NCBI RefSeq assembly: GCF_010015585.1
Contig: NW_022985074.1
Span: 620,026-684,025 of the forward strand
Origin: Eremomyces bilateralis CBS 781.70
Lineage: Eukaryota; Ascomycota; Dothideomycetes; Eremomycetales; Eremomycetaceae
DNA length: 64,000 nucleotides
Reading direction: 5' to 3'
The position numbers were made by a program, and so were the translations under genes. Below the pieces are notes generated by a model. It was not told where the DNA came from and ran no database searches. It worked only from the letters and a program-made list of their open reading frames with translations. How positions within the stretch are numbered: the first letter of the stretch is position 1; every line of letters begins with the position of its first letter. Shown one piece after another: positions 1 to 10,778 of this stretch.

Positions 1-853
1 CATCCGCATTCAGAACGAAGATACCTTCCTGCAGTTCATCACCTCCCAAGCCGCCGCGGTGGCAGAAGACTGCGGCCGCGTCACCGACGCCGTACTCCTC
101 TACCATCTCGCCGAAGACTACGACAGCGTCGTTTCCGTCCTGAACAAGACTCTATGCGAAGTCATCTCCACGGAGCTAGGCCAAGAGCGAATCCGACTGA
201 TCCCGCCGAAGCCGCGTGTCCAGACACCCGGCGAAGCGAAACCGGAGCTGCAGAGCTCATTAAGCCTGACGACGGTGGACGACCCGTCGATCCTGGCCGA
301 TAGTATCCGGCGGTTGTACATGAGCAGCCAGGAATTCTCCCGGCGGATCACGAAGTCCAACTGGGAGATACTGGGGCGGATGGTGATGCTTGCGAAGGCG
401 CGAGATCTAGTCAATCAGGGAAATTGGGATGGCGCTCTCATGGTAAGTTCCCCAGATCCTCTCTCGCAACCCGCGTTCTCGTGGAGGTGGAGATGTTATT
501 GACGCGCGACTAACTCACGATCCCAGGTCACTAAGCAGACTAATCTCCTCCCGCTCTCCGCGCAAGGCGACATCGCCGCCATCCGTACCGCTGCGAACAA
601 CTTCAATGCGTACCCCGAACTGTTGGCGCGCACCGTCGGCCCGCTGCTGCTCTACACCATCGTCGCGTGCGGGCAGGAGCGCAAGCGGCTGCGGGGGTCG
701 CCGTACTTCGACGCGACAAAGGTGACGCGCGTGGAGGAGTTGGGGCAGGACGCGCGGGATCTAATGGTGTTTGCGGGGCTGGTGAGGTATCGGTTGGAGG
801 GCCGCGTGTTCGAGGCGTTGGCGAGGGCTGGGGGAGATGCGGAGGTGGCGTGA
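1..853 (+). CDS. nic96: Nucleoporin Nic96/Nup93, C-terminal part (5' end outside window)
   Basis: This is the C-terminal portion of the linker nucleoporin Nic96 (animal Nup93), a scaffold component of the nuclear pore inner ring. The reading frame is open from base 2. A clean intron lies at 443-526 (gtaagt donor, ctaac branch site, cag acceptor). The second exon continues in phase 0 from 527 and ends with TGA at 851-853. The protein is all alpha-helical in character, with family-typical stretches such as SNWEILGRMVMLAKARDLV before the intron and QTNLLPLSAQGDIAAIR just after it. The N-terminal coiled coil that recruits the Nsp1 complex is not in the window. Assignment rests on recognising these conserved C-terminal segments. 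The encoded tail, ending AGGDAEVA, appears intact. Confidence 0.88.
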
Positions 854-1336
854 TTGGGAGTTGGGGGGTTGGGGGAAACGCAGGGTTTCTCTCGATATGG
901 CTAGGGAATGGGAATAAAATCATGAGGATGTTGATATACCCTTGTTAGATATGGAGGTAGAGATGAGCCAACAGGACCAAATGCAGACCCCGGTTGCCAT
1001 CCGTCAACTTGGTGCTCCACCGTATATCTCGTTGAGTTTCTTGGTCTATCCTGACGGAGCAGGATTAGCAGGTGTCGACACTATGAAGTATGACGATTTT
1101 AATGTCACGTCCTTCGATACATAACAACACTTTATACATGATTGGATAGACTGCAGTTCAGTAGTATCAGGATATCTTGGACAGAGTGAGATACTCTGGG
1201 CGATCTGATGATGCTTTCCATGGCGCGTCTACCCCACCAACTCCTTCATAATCCAGCCCAAAAAATCTCTATTCCCCGCAACAATAGCCACCGTCAAAAA
1301 AGCTACAAAAGCAGAGGCTGCAAAAGCAAAAAGAAA
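854..1336. other. Intergenic, 3' region of nic96
   Basis: No coding region is supported here. It presumably holds the nic96 3' untranslated region. Its far end carries an A-rich tract on the + strand (about 1321-1336), which reads as a T-rich run on the minus strand and serves as the RNA polymerase III terminator of the adjacent tRNA gene. Confidence 0.5.
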
Positions 1337-1421
1337 TGATTTCGGCCGGGCTCGATCCGGCGACCTTGAGTGTGCTAACAGGATGTTAGACTCACGTGAT
1401 AACCAACTACACCACGAAACC
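1337..1421 (-). tRNA. tRNA-Val (AAC) with an 11-nt intron
   Basis: Read on the minus strand, the sequence folds as a cloverleaf. The acceptor stem pairs GGTTTCG with CGAAATC (one G-U pair) and is followed by discriminator A. The D arm contains AGTTGGTTA. The anticodon stem is TGAGT/ACTCA around the loop CTAACA..C, giving anticodon AAC at 1385-1387. The T arm is GCCGG/CCGGC around ATCGAGC. An extra 11 nt (1373-1383) sits directly 3' of position 37, the canonical place for a nuclear pre-tRNA intron removed by the tRNA splicing endonuclease. No CCA is encoded. A T-rich stretch follows the 3' end, as expected for polymerase III termination. Confidence 0.93.
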
Positions 1422-2362
1422 AATTGATGGAATGAATTTCCGGTCTTTTTACCAGGTGCACAAATCTTTTCAGACTTTCGTAAACCTAAAATTTCCCCTC
1501 TTAGATCGTTGCTGGGCAATTGGAGAGCGAGCATAATATCTCATACCCTGTGGGGGCGTATATTCTTCACGAACGGAATTATATCGGATGTCCTAGATGG
1601 TTGAGGCCGAAAAGGTCTTCGCAGTGCAAGAAAGATCCTTGCAGGGAGGCCTCCCCCTTATGGTAGAGGCTTAGAGCCTTTAACACATGAATTGTGAACT
1701 GCCCATTGAAGCAACTGTAAACATTTATTGGCAAATTGTACTCCGTACCTGTATAGTTTATTGTCCATATGAAAGTCATGAGATTTTAGCTAAATGCAAC
1801 TAATCAAGGGACGGTCTCGACTGAAGCTGACCAATGGAAGCAAAAGAGCATACGGTCAATATTCGCATCAGTCTCAGTGATTGAATATATCTACCAGGTG
1901 CTCCACCGCTGAAACTTCCGTGTTCTATCATATCACCCCTAAAGGTTTCACCACCATTACAATCCATCGGTGGAGAGGATGGGGTTCATGACTCTGGTGG
2001 TGTGGAAAGATGAGCTCGGGAGTATCGAGGTGTCGAGGTAGAAGATTGACGAGGGATGAAGGCGATCAAGGAGAGAGCATGGAGAAAGCAAGCCTAAACG
2101 CGCCCTGAACATCGCAAGAGGCCCGACATATCGCTATTCATTACATATACCTATTTTACAGTGGCCGTCGAGGCCTATTTTTCCTGACCATATGCACCTG
2201 ATGGGGAGAAAGATCAACCTTCACCAACAGCCGTATGTAACTCCCAAAAAGGACCCCGGCAGTCCTAGACAAATTAAGGATTAGCTGCCCTCCGTCCATC
2301 TAGTGTACCCCGTGTTGCGATGCATGGTTTTGGTGGCGGATAGCGGTAACGAGAGTCGTGGC
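1422..2362. other. Intergenic between tRNA-Val and gdt1
   Basis: No gene is supported here. The short open frames have no recognisable protein character. The right part probably carries the 3' untranslated region of the leftward gdt1 gene. Confidence 0.4.
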
Positions 2363-4092
2363 TTAGCCTGAATACGCGGTCTCCACGAGATAGATCAGAC
2401 CGAATACGATGAACGCCGTAGCCCCTCCAAGAGTAACTATCGGAGTGTTAGTGAATGGTTCCCAGTCAAGGACCAGGCATACGTACCAACTCTCATGCTA
2501 ACCTTCCCCGCGATCGCCCGTCCTCCAATAACAGCCGCAGCGGTACAAGCCGCATGGCCAATGATCGCACCGCCCGTGACCCACCAATAATCCTGCCCAG
2601 CCGCCATGGCAATTGTAGCAATCTGCGACCGATCGCCCCACTCGCCAAGGAAGGTCATGATGAACGTCTGCACCCAGGCAGGGGACAGAAGCAACCCTAG
2701 CAGATTGTTCAGGCCGCTGAAGGCGGACACGACGGACCCGCGGAGACCGCGGGGGCTGGGCGAAGGGGAGCGAGAGGGGGAGGAGGAGGGCGATCGAGGA
2801 TGGGTGGGGAGGCGGATCGATTCGCTTCGTCGGCCTCGACCGGATTCCAGCGCATATGGTGAAATTTCCGAAGGCCGGCGGGTGCTCCGCCTGGCGAGGT
2901 GCTCTTTCTCCTCAAGTTCCATTTCCACCTCTTTCATCTCTTCGCCGACGCCCTCGTCGGGGGACATGGCGAGACCTTCGCGGAGGAGACGCACGCCGAA
3001 GACGAGGAACAGAATGGTAGCGAGGAGGGACGTTAGCCGTTTGGATAGGAGGGTGGGCACGGCATGGCCCAGCACGGCGGAGAGGATAGTCATTGCGGTG
3101 AGCGCCGAGAGGGCGGCGGAGAAGACGACCATGCGCGGATGGCGCATGGCCATTAAGGCGGCGACCAGGAAGGTCTTGTCCCCGATTTCGGAGAAGATGA
3201 TCATGGTGAGGGAGAGGATGAAGGAGTGGAGAGGTTGGATTATGCCCTCGTCGTCGTCGCCGGATGCGGCTGTCGGAGGCCGGAACGGTTTCGTGGTGGC
3301 TGGCTTGGTGTCGGAGTTGATGGCATTGTCACTCTTCGGTAATGTTGGAGGGTCGGGGTGGGGGATATCGTGGGGCTTATCTGGGAGATCGGCTGGCTTC
3401 TAGATGTGGATAACTGATTAGCATTCTATCACACGATTCAATGGCGTTCCTTGTGGTCCGTAGATGATACACACCTCCAGTCCAGTGGCGCCCTTGGGTT
3501 TCTCCTTGGGCTTCTCCTTGTCCTCGGAAAGTTTGACCGTCGTCTCCTTTCCAATCACCTCCTCTTCGTGCACCGGTAGCGGTGGTGCTTCCTTGGGAGG
3601 ATCTGGCTTCCTCCCCGACCTCTCCCCCGATTTGTCCTCTTTCTCTTTTCGCTCCTTGTCCTTCTTCGAGACCCCTCCTTCGGTGCCAGTTGGGCCCTCT
3701 GGACTCGGATCCCGATGAAACATCACCCCATCATTCTCCGGCCCAAGCTTCCACGTTTCTTCGGCCAGTTTCTGGTTGACGCTTTCGGGTGCTGATGCTG
3801 GCTTTGGTCCTATGTCTTCCACCCCCGGTTTTGGCTTCTTTTGCTTGTCGATGTAGGGCCCTGCATGTGGCTTCCCATCTAACCCGTCGACAGGCGCATC
3901 CTTTGTGCCAACGTCCGGCTTGGACGGTGAAATGGTTGCTTGGACATTCAGCACAGCGTTTGCGTCTATTCCATTTCCCGCTTCTCTAGGGACCAGGGCG
4001 GTAGAATCGGGTTCGGGGGTATCGAGCGCGAAGGAAAGTTGAGCTAGGGGTAAGAAAAGGACAAGCTGTAGGTGCGATCTTCGTAACTTCAT
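2363..4092 (-). CDS. gdt1: Gdt1/TMEM165-family (UPF0016) Ca2+/Mn2+ transporter with long N-terminal extension
   Basis: Three exons (4092-3475, 3399-2487, 2436-2363) encode about 534 residues. The family has two copies of the motif E-x-G-D-[KR]-[TS], each at the start of a membrane-helix bundle. Both are present: EIGDKT near residues 277-282 and EWGDRS near 459-464, each followed by hydrophobic helices. An acidic, then Ser/Pro/Arg-rich cytosolic loop separates the two halves. In yeast, Gdt1 sits in the Golgi and supplies Ca2+/Mn2+ for glycosylation. The 75-bp intron joins residue 206 (..TGLE) to KPADLPDKPHD. A second, 50-bp intron precedes the last 25 residues, which end VETAYSG. Exon 1 adds a signal peptide (LQLVLFLPLAQLSFA) and about 180 Lys/Pro/Glu-rich residues, so the protein is nearly twice the length of yeast Gdt1. 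The predicted product is intact. Confidence 0.9.
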
Positions 4093-5114
4093 TCTTGCAG
4101 CTGATGAAGGGTATGATTTCGTCCTTGTCGGTACTCCTTCAAGGTACTTTTAAATGAAAAATCCCTCGAGGCCACCGATGTTTCCAATTCGAAGAGTGGC
4201 AAGTGGTGGAGGGTGGGATCAGGGACCACGGCCTAAGTGGTTCGGGATGGGCGGAACCGAACTAAGGGAGTCTCGGAGGGTAGAAGGCAGGTAAATATTA
4301 GGGAGCCAGGTAGAAAGGAGCGACCAAACGAATTAGATGGGATAGGGAGGTGGAAGTAGAAAAGTCGTGCAACGGGACGCGACAAGGAGTCAAATCCGGG
4401 GTTAACAGAATATGTTACGTACAGTCGGTCACTTACACATGAAAGGTGAAGCCCATGGGCCATGGCTGAGTTTCTGGGCTTCTGGCTGAATTCTGGCTGT
4501 TCTGGAGCGAGGGACACGAAATACACGTGATACTAAATACACGTGACATAATTTCATGCAGATGGGTTGAAGCTCCTTTCACACCCCGCTGTGCTCCTTT
4601 CACATCCCGCTCAGTGAATGGAGTGGGGTGGCACCGTGGCAGGTGTGAATGGAGCACAGCGGGGTGTGAAAGGAGCTTCACCCCATGCAGATATTTAATC
4701 ACGTGATAGATCAGTCCTCTTTTGTTTGGTGTGTGGTGTAGGCGTAGGGTTCGTGTTATGGTTTGTAGGGTTGTAGGGATCCCCATTCAGTTTAGTGAGT
4801 TGCCTCAATTCCTGATCCAACTGTGATGGTTGGGGGCGCAATATGGATGGCTGCTGCCCACCCGCCCAATTGAGTACCCTCCTGGCCACAGTCATTCCAC
4901 ATTGTTGCCATCGGATTTTCAGCCTTCACCGCCATAATTTCGTCTTCCTACATTCATCTTCCTGCATTCATCTCCATCACTTTCCTCTTCTGTACTAAAC
5001 CATAAATTCCGCCAAGCGGCACATTGTCTCGTCGTCTCATGATCAAAGCCCCAATATCAATCCTCTCCAGTTTCGATTCCACGTCGTCCATCACAAAACG
5101 TCGCGCAATCAATC
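4093..5114. promoter_or_regulatory. Divergent intergenic region between gdt1 and the telobox gene
   Basis: Both flanking genes are transcribed outward from here, so it should contain two promoters. It holds the foldback element described separately. It also holds two direct copies of AAATACACGTGA (about 4519-4545), and the palindrome ATCACGTGAT at 4698-4707, just beyond the element. The stretch ahead of the rightward gene (4900-5010) is rich in C and T, as is common near fungal transcription starts. Confidence 0.5.
4564..4683. mobile_element. 120-bp foldback MITE with 9-bp target-site duplications (Mutator-like?)
   Basis: A perfect 30-bp inverted repeat (4568-4597 against 4651-4680) extends outward to GGGTTGAAG on the left and GGGTGAAG on the right, differing by a single base insertion. 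The terminal inverted repeats are therefore about 33 bp and surround a spacer of about 53 bp. The nine bases CATGCAGAT occur directly on both sides (4555-4563 and 4684-4692), as a target-site duplication would. Within the left half a 21-bp unit beginning GCTCCTTTCACA is repeated in tandem with a few changes. It has no coding capacity. A 9-bp duplication with long terminal repeats suits Mutator-like elements; hAT elements usually leave 8 bp. The near-perfect arms suggest a recent insertion. Confidence 0.75.
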
Positions 5115-7996
5115 ATGGCGAGAAATCGTCGAGCAACACCACAGGCGGTAACAAGACGATCGGTGGCTCCAGCTCAAGGCGAAGGACGTATTACCCGACA
5201 ACGTGCACGCGAACAGAGTGTTGAAAGCCGGGTCAGCGACGCGCCAAACCATCAACTAAAGGGTGTCCAGTCTCCCAAAAAACGTAAGTTGCATCTCATC
5301 TCACTCACAACGATATTCCCGTGGTCTTCAGTGGCGCGTCACTTTGTCCAACAACGCGTCTATCAAAAATGGTTGTTAATTCATCATTGCCGTTCGGGTA
5401 CATATCTTTAAAAGTTTCATATTCTAATACATACGGCCACATCAACCTGAATATAGGGCATCCCGTCCGCTCTGCCGTACTCAAGCAGGTTAGAGATGGA
5501 ATAGTACTACGGTGGGTGACCACGTGGGAACTCCCATTGCTGTATGTTTTTGTTTTTGGATCCCTTCGCTATTTTTTGATGGTTGTAAGAACATCATATC
5601 CAATTAACTTTTTCCACGGCAATTATATTGGAAGGGTGGTTTTTATTTTTGCGACTCGGGAACATTCACAAGATACATTCACATGATAATGTATTGCTAA
5701 CCATCATCTACTAGGTCTATCCATGGTCCAAGAGACTATCGACAACGAAGATGGGGAACCCGAGGTCATGGACGAGGTGGACGAGGTGGACGAGGAAGAT
5801 CTAGACCACTCTCAAGCCATTTCCGGTACAACCGCCAACTCTGCATCGGAGCTGGATCCTCTCCTAATGCGATTGAGTATCGCTGGGGCTTTCGCGGACG
5901 CGAACGTCACTTTGAAATACATATCTCGTCAAGGTGAAAGTTCGGAAGCTCTGGTCAGGTTTCATACGCAACTTGGCCCGGAGGGCTCTGGCAAACTCAG
6001 CAGAGTATTCCCAGCCCTATCCCACGAACTTGGACGGCGCGTTGAGATCTTTACATCTGCGGGGTTCATTGATCCAAAAGCTGTCATCGAGCAGATGCTC
6101 GAGGGCAAGCACATTGATTCTCTGGAAGCCAAGTACCGCCTTGAAGATGTTCTTCTAAAAATCAACCTTGCCCACTTTGCTCATGCGATGGTGGAAGCCT
6201 CAGGACCAGGACATTTGCAGGTTATTCTCCATAACATCGTCAGGTCTTTCCCTCTACCATTTGCTACGGGATTCGAAGAGGGCTCTGTCCAGCCAGGGGC
6301 AACGACGCTTATAGACTGTATGATGACGCTTGTCTTGGACATTAAGACGCAAATCGTCTTAGCCATCCTTGCCGAGACTAGCATTGACCCAGAGGGGATA
6401 ATAGGACCACAATTCTTCGAAGCTCCAAGCGCCGAAACCCAGGACTGGGACATCGACTACCTGCTCGTGGATGGCAGGATCAAAAAAGTCTGCGACCAAA
6501 TCGACCGAGATCGCAGCCTGAGGACGAAATACGTGAACCTTACCCGTGAGAGGCTTAAGGCCATACGGGAGCAGCTCGATCCCGAAGAAGATGAGGACTG
6601 CGAGAACTTGCAGGACGCATTTCCTTGGAAGGATTTTGTTGCCAACGCTCTTCGATTCGTCCAATTGCGCGATGCGGAGCTCACTAAGAGAATCAAGGCC
6701 CAAGGTGGTGCGGATCGGATCATCGAGGGGTTCAAGAACCAAGTTGACCCACCCAAGGACGAGGAAGATGAGGAGGACGAGGAGGATGTCGAAGAATTAC
6801 AGGACCAAGTTGGAGAGGAACCGCCGCGGGTCATCTTCCAAGAACAGTCAGACGAAGACCGTCTTTCTACCCGCGATCGGTCGGAGAGCCTTCCGCAGCT
6901 AGATACGGTCTTGCAAAAGGGATCCCGGCATCCACCGCCTCCATCCGCTGAACCGGAAGTGCGAGTAGATGCGATGGAGGTGGAGGAGCCTGTCCCTCAG
7001 GTAAGAACTACAGCTATCAAGACCTCTCCAGTACGAAGGCTTCATGCCACCGCCTCACCTGCCCGGAGCCTTCAACCGACCGCTTCTCCGCCAAGTGGCC
7101 AGGCTACCTCCGCCTCCCTAGCAAGGAACCAACAAGATGTTCGCTCCCCAGTAAGGAGCATCTCCGCCACTGACTTCGCTATGCGCGTCGCCCGAGCGAG
7201 CACCCAACCCAGCCACCCACCGGAGAGTGAGAAGGAGAACCAACGTCGCAAATTCATTGATCGCCAACCGGGCGCCTCCCGTGTTCAGTTCGATGCTACG
7301 CAGGACGTGCTGACCGAAGGAGCCGGCCCTGTTCAACATGGACCATCCACCACCGCCCTCGGTAAGCGTCGCCGTGAGGACGGACAGGGCGATGATGATG
7401 ATGGCGACTATGAAGAGGAGGACGATGAGGATGAATACCAGGAGGACACCCGCAATTCGTCGCCGGCCCGCCGACGCAGGTTGCCTGGCATTGATGGCTA
7501 CCGAGTACCCTCGTCCACCGCCCCAGCTTCGTCGGGACTCGAAAGTTCGTGGCGTTCGCCTGGTTCGGATGGCGAACGGGTCATGGCTCACGGAACGGCG
7601 GGACGGCGTACGGGATCCATTGTAGTCCAGGGGGGTCGAAGGCTGGCGCAGAGGACAGTCAGGAAGCAGTCGAAGCGATGGACGGTTGTGGAAATGGATC
7701 AGCTGAAGCGGCTGATGGCAAGACACAAGGGTGCATGGAGGATGATGAAGCGGGAAGATGAGGACACCGACAACATCCTCGAAGATCGGGACGATGGAGC
7801 GCTGAAGGACAAGGCGAGGATTATGAGGTATCACATGGAGCGGTGAGTTATTAGCCTACATTTCGAGGTGCCCCGGGGACTAATTGAGAGGAATAGGACG
7901 CAGGAGAGATGCGCACCGGGATTTGTCCACGCCCCGCTGAGGACGGAACATAGAAGAATATTGGAGAGAGATTTCCCTGACAGGACATTCCTCTAA
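5115..7996 (+). CDS. Telobox Myb protein, probable Taz1/TRF-like telomere-binding protein
   Basis: Three exons (5115-5283, 5715-7842, 7897-7996) encode about 798 residues. The N-terminus is basic, with RITRQR. An acidic stretch follows, then about 250 helical residues (roughly 85-340) that could be a TRFH-type dimerisation domain. A long Pro/Ser- and acidic-rich linker comes next. At residues about 710-766 there is a single Myb/SANT repeat that starts KRWTVVEMDQLKRLM and carries LKDKAR in its third helix. That last element matches the telobox (V/L-x-D/K-K-W/A-R) of telomeric-repeat binders. The architecture of central helical domain plus C-terminal telobox Myb is that of Taz1, TRF1 and TRF2; function is inferred from it. 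Intron 1 is unusually long (431 bp) and contains a 5S rRNA gene. Intron 2 (7843-7896) adds a conserved-looking basic tail after the Myb repeat. Tbf1-type general regulators are an alternative. Confidence 0.72.
5429..5547 (+). rRNA. 5S rRNA gene inside an intron of the telobox gene
   Basis: The 119-nt segment starts ACATACGGCCAC and ends GCTGTATGT, so the terminal helix I (ACATAC with GTATGT) is intact. It contains the strongly conserved segments CATCCCGTCCGCTCTGCCGTA and GGTGGGTGACCAC in the right places. AACCTG near the 5' end can pair with CAGGTT downstream to rebuild helix II, with bases that differ from the common fungal version but still pair. A run of Ts (gtttttgttttt) follows directly, as a polymerase III terminator. 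Dispersed 5S genes are normal in filamentous ascomycetes. This copy lies in the same orientation as its host gene. It could be a divergent expressed variant or a well-preserved pseudogene. Confidence 0.85.
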
Positions 7997-8616
7997 TATA
8001 TAAAGGACTGGACAGAAGACTAACCGGGAGATGATTGCTGTGTCTTGGGCGTCGTTTTTTAGTGCGCAGTTCTACGCTGGAATTTATAGCGGCCCTCACT
8101 CTCGCCTTGTTAATGGCGTCGGTTCCTGATGTGGTTCACGAGGAATCTCGTTTCTACTGGGGGGAGTTTGCGGCATTTGGCGCCTCTCGAAAACTCGGGG
8201 TTGCTCTCAGTTTCTTTCGTCAAACAGGATGCCAAGGGGGAGGCAAGCCGTTCATTTATATCTTACTGTTATCGTCGCCGATCCGGTGACGTGTATTCTT
8301 TCATGGCGTAAGGAATGGTTTCCAGTTACCATGGTGGTTTCTTCTCGCCGAGAATCCCTCATTCAATATCCAGTCCTGTGCCAGCTTCGGGATGGAATCG
8401 AACTGTTTCTCAAAGTCCATTCTTCCGATCGTCCTTTTCACAAGTCACAAGTGATCAAAAAGAGTGAATCATTATGAAAGCTCAAAAGCGTAATCAGAAT
8501 GCGAGCTCTACGTTGCAACAGCAGTAACTACATGTATACACTCAGATTCGATCCCCTCGCTCCGGCCTTTTTCTTTCGCTCACCAGCATAGTTCTCCCTA
8601 TCCTACCATTCTTTCA
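7997..8616. other. Convergent intergenic region
   Basis: This stretch lies between the 3' ends of the rightward telobox gene and the leftward small mitochondrial-type gene. The open frames in it overlap one another and lack coding character. No feature is supported beyond presumed 3' untranslated regions. Confidence 0.4.
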
Positions 8617-9260
8617 TTACGATGGCTTATTGATGGGGTCCTGATACGCCCTTGTCTCTTGATTCTCCCTCATGCTCTCCCTCCGGATCGTCGGCTGTTC
8701 CGACTGGATCGTCTCGACGATCTTAGCCGTCTCGACCGCGTCCTCGCCCTTGTTGCTCGTGTCCGGGTTCCGCGACAGAAGGGGGATGGTTTGGTCCGCC
8801 ACGCCGTTGCTGGGTCCCTTTTGCCCGCTCATGGGGTCGCCGGAACCCTGATGCGGTAGCTGATGAGCGCGTGTCAGTAGGGTTGATAGTGATCAAGGCC
8901 GGGACGAAAACAAGAATCGAGGAAGCTCAGAGGGAATAGTCAGAAGGAAATTCGTACAAGAGGGGCCTGTTCCTTGGCTGCGGTGCGGCTGGCGTTGCTC
9001 CATAGGTAATAGCCGAGAGGTACGCAAAAGAGTACGGCTCCGATGATACTGGAAAAGGGTTGTGTCAGTAGCTTGACTTTATCGATGCCGCTTGATTGAA
9101 AGGTTAGTGGAACATACTAAGGTGCGGGTCCGCCTTGTTTTTTCCCTTTGATGCGTTCCGAGGCATCGGCATATGTGCGTCGTGCTGAGATTGGGAGTCT
9201 GAGAGGTGAGGAGTGGATGGCGGATCGTTGAAGAACAATGGTGGATCGTGAGGAGATCAT
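8617..9260 (-). CDS. Small single-pass protein with a mitochondrial-type presequence
   Basis: Three exons (9260-9118, 9048-8958, 8859-8617) splice in phase to about 158 residues. The first 35 residues are rich in Arg, Ser and Leu with no acidic residue (MISSRSTIVLQRSAIHSSPL...ISARRTYAD), typical of a mitochondrial matrix-targeting presequence. One hydrophobic helix (IIGAVLFCVPLGYYLW, near residues 49-64) follows. The remainder is hydrophilic, with repeated Glu/Lys and Gln, and ends DPINKPS. Both introns have good donors (gtatgt, gtacga) and ctaac/ctgac-like branch sites. I do not recognise the family. The layout suggests an inner-membrane protein with a soluble tail, but this is inference from composition. 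Confidence 0.7.
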
Positions 9261-10778
9261 GGTTGCGGTTCCTGGGGTTTGGAGATAGGAAGGTGGGGGA
9301 AATTGAGACCTTCCAAAATGGATGAGGTGATGATATATGGTCAATTGGACGTCGGACTCTCCAAGGGGATAAGTATCAGGTATGGTGTATACTGTCGAGC
9401 TTGTTCTTTTATGCGAATTTCAAGGAGCACGTTCCGAATGGTCAATTGTTCAATGGCAAGGTGAACAATTAAACTCTCAATTAACGAGGTGACAACGACG
9501 TCGATAATATTAATGGATCAGGCCCTGGAGAAAAGGAATTGCATCATACTGACTCGCGATCCTCAGTCTGCCTACCATTTACTCATGGCCCAAGAGAACG
9601 TTGGAAACTGTCGGGTCTTCCCATTCTTCCGTTTGAACGTTTCAACGAATTAGGTGGCATGGCCATTTCCTTGCATTGTTCATTGTCTCATGAAACATGA
9701 GGTTGACTTTAGAGGCTCTAAAGTTGGTTGGTCATGATTTCATCATTCCCATATGTATCGTGATGATTTCGGGTGGTGGATTCCCGATCTTGGGCCGAGT
9801 GATAGGGGTGTTCTGCAAGCCGAAGCCGAATGCAGGGTGGACGGGACAGTGGACCATACATAATTAGATGATGGAACAGCCTTACGAAATACGGTATACC
9901 CCGCCCATTGCAACTCCTAGTCTCCACTCCAGTGCAGTCGCTCATCGTTATTCCGGAGATGGAGAAGGGATACACAGACATACACTGGGTGCTGGGACAA
10001 GCCTCGCCCCGAAGCCGCAATTGGTTCCCACTGTCTGATTGGATAAAGATAAAATGGAACGAGAAATGAATAGGGAAACCTGTGAATGATAGACCGGTCA
10101 AACAACAGGAAAATAACTGATCATCTCGCGGGTGATTGGTTGTTTTCCTCGCACCTTACCTACTACGTATATCTCAAGTGTTTAATAATTACCTAGGTAT
10201 TACCTCCTACAATCCTTCCGACATGGTGGGTATTAGTAAACCCAATCGGGTGGCGAGGACTAGTCGAACGATCCCCTGCTCAGTCAGAGAGTCGGACGAC
10301 TAAGCGGCCGCAGCCGTTTCTAAATTCTAATATCCGGCAGGCTACAGGGGTTTCCGCCACTGTTTTCCTCCTCCATTATGCAATGACCAATGATAAGACT
10401 ACAAGTCTACAAGTCTACAAGTCTACGTCAAGGGATACCAAGACTAGGCCACCACCAGGGCCTCAGAACTTCGCATCGGAAACCAGGTGCAAAATGCATC
10501 TAAAATAGAAGAAAATGGAACCCACCCAGAATGCTGTTCGTTTATCCATAGGCGGTGGACACACCTGACTTACGAATGTCCATGTATCTGCCTTTCCAGT
10601 CTTCTATAAATCCCTTTGATTCCCATCTTGAATTTTCCTCTTCACCCTCGCCATCCTCGAATCCAGTTCGAATCCAGGTCAATCAAGCTTTGCAGAGAGC
10701 ATCTTACCCCGCCTGTTCTCTGATATTGAATCAATCCCGTATCCAATATACCTCCCCTTCCAAACCACCCACACAGTC
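9261..10778. other. Intergenic, divergent promoter region
   Basis: No gene is supported. A short tandem repeat of ACAAGTCT (three copies, 10401-10424) is present. Ahead of the small rightward ORF the sequence turns C/T-rich (about 10600-10780), as in many fungal promoters and leaders. Confidence 0.4.

Noticed and set aside
2606-3403. 265-codon plus-strand open frame opposite gdt1
   Set aside because: It mirrors the gdt1 exon; its composition is Arg/Ser-rich with no domain, while the minus strand encodes a clear transporter.
10660-10685. TTCGAATCC-like tRNA B box
   Set aside because: The flanking bases cannot form a T stem and no acceptor or anticodon arm is found.
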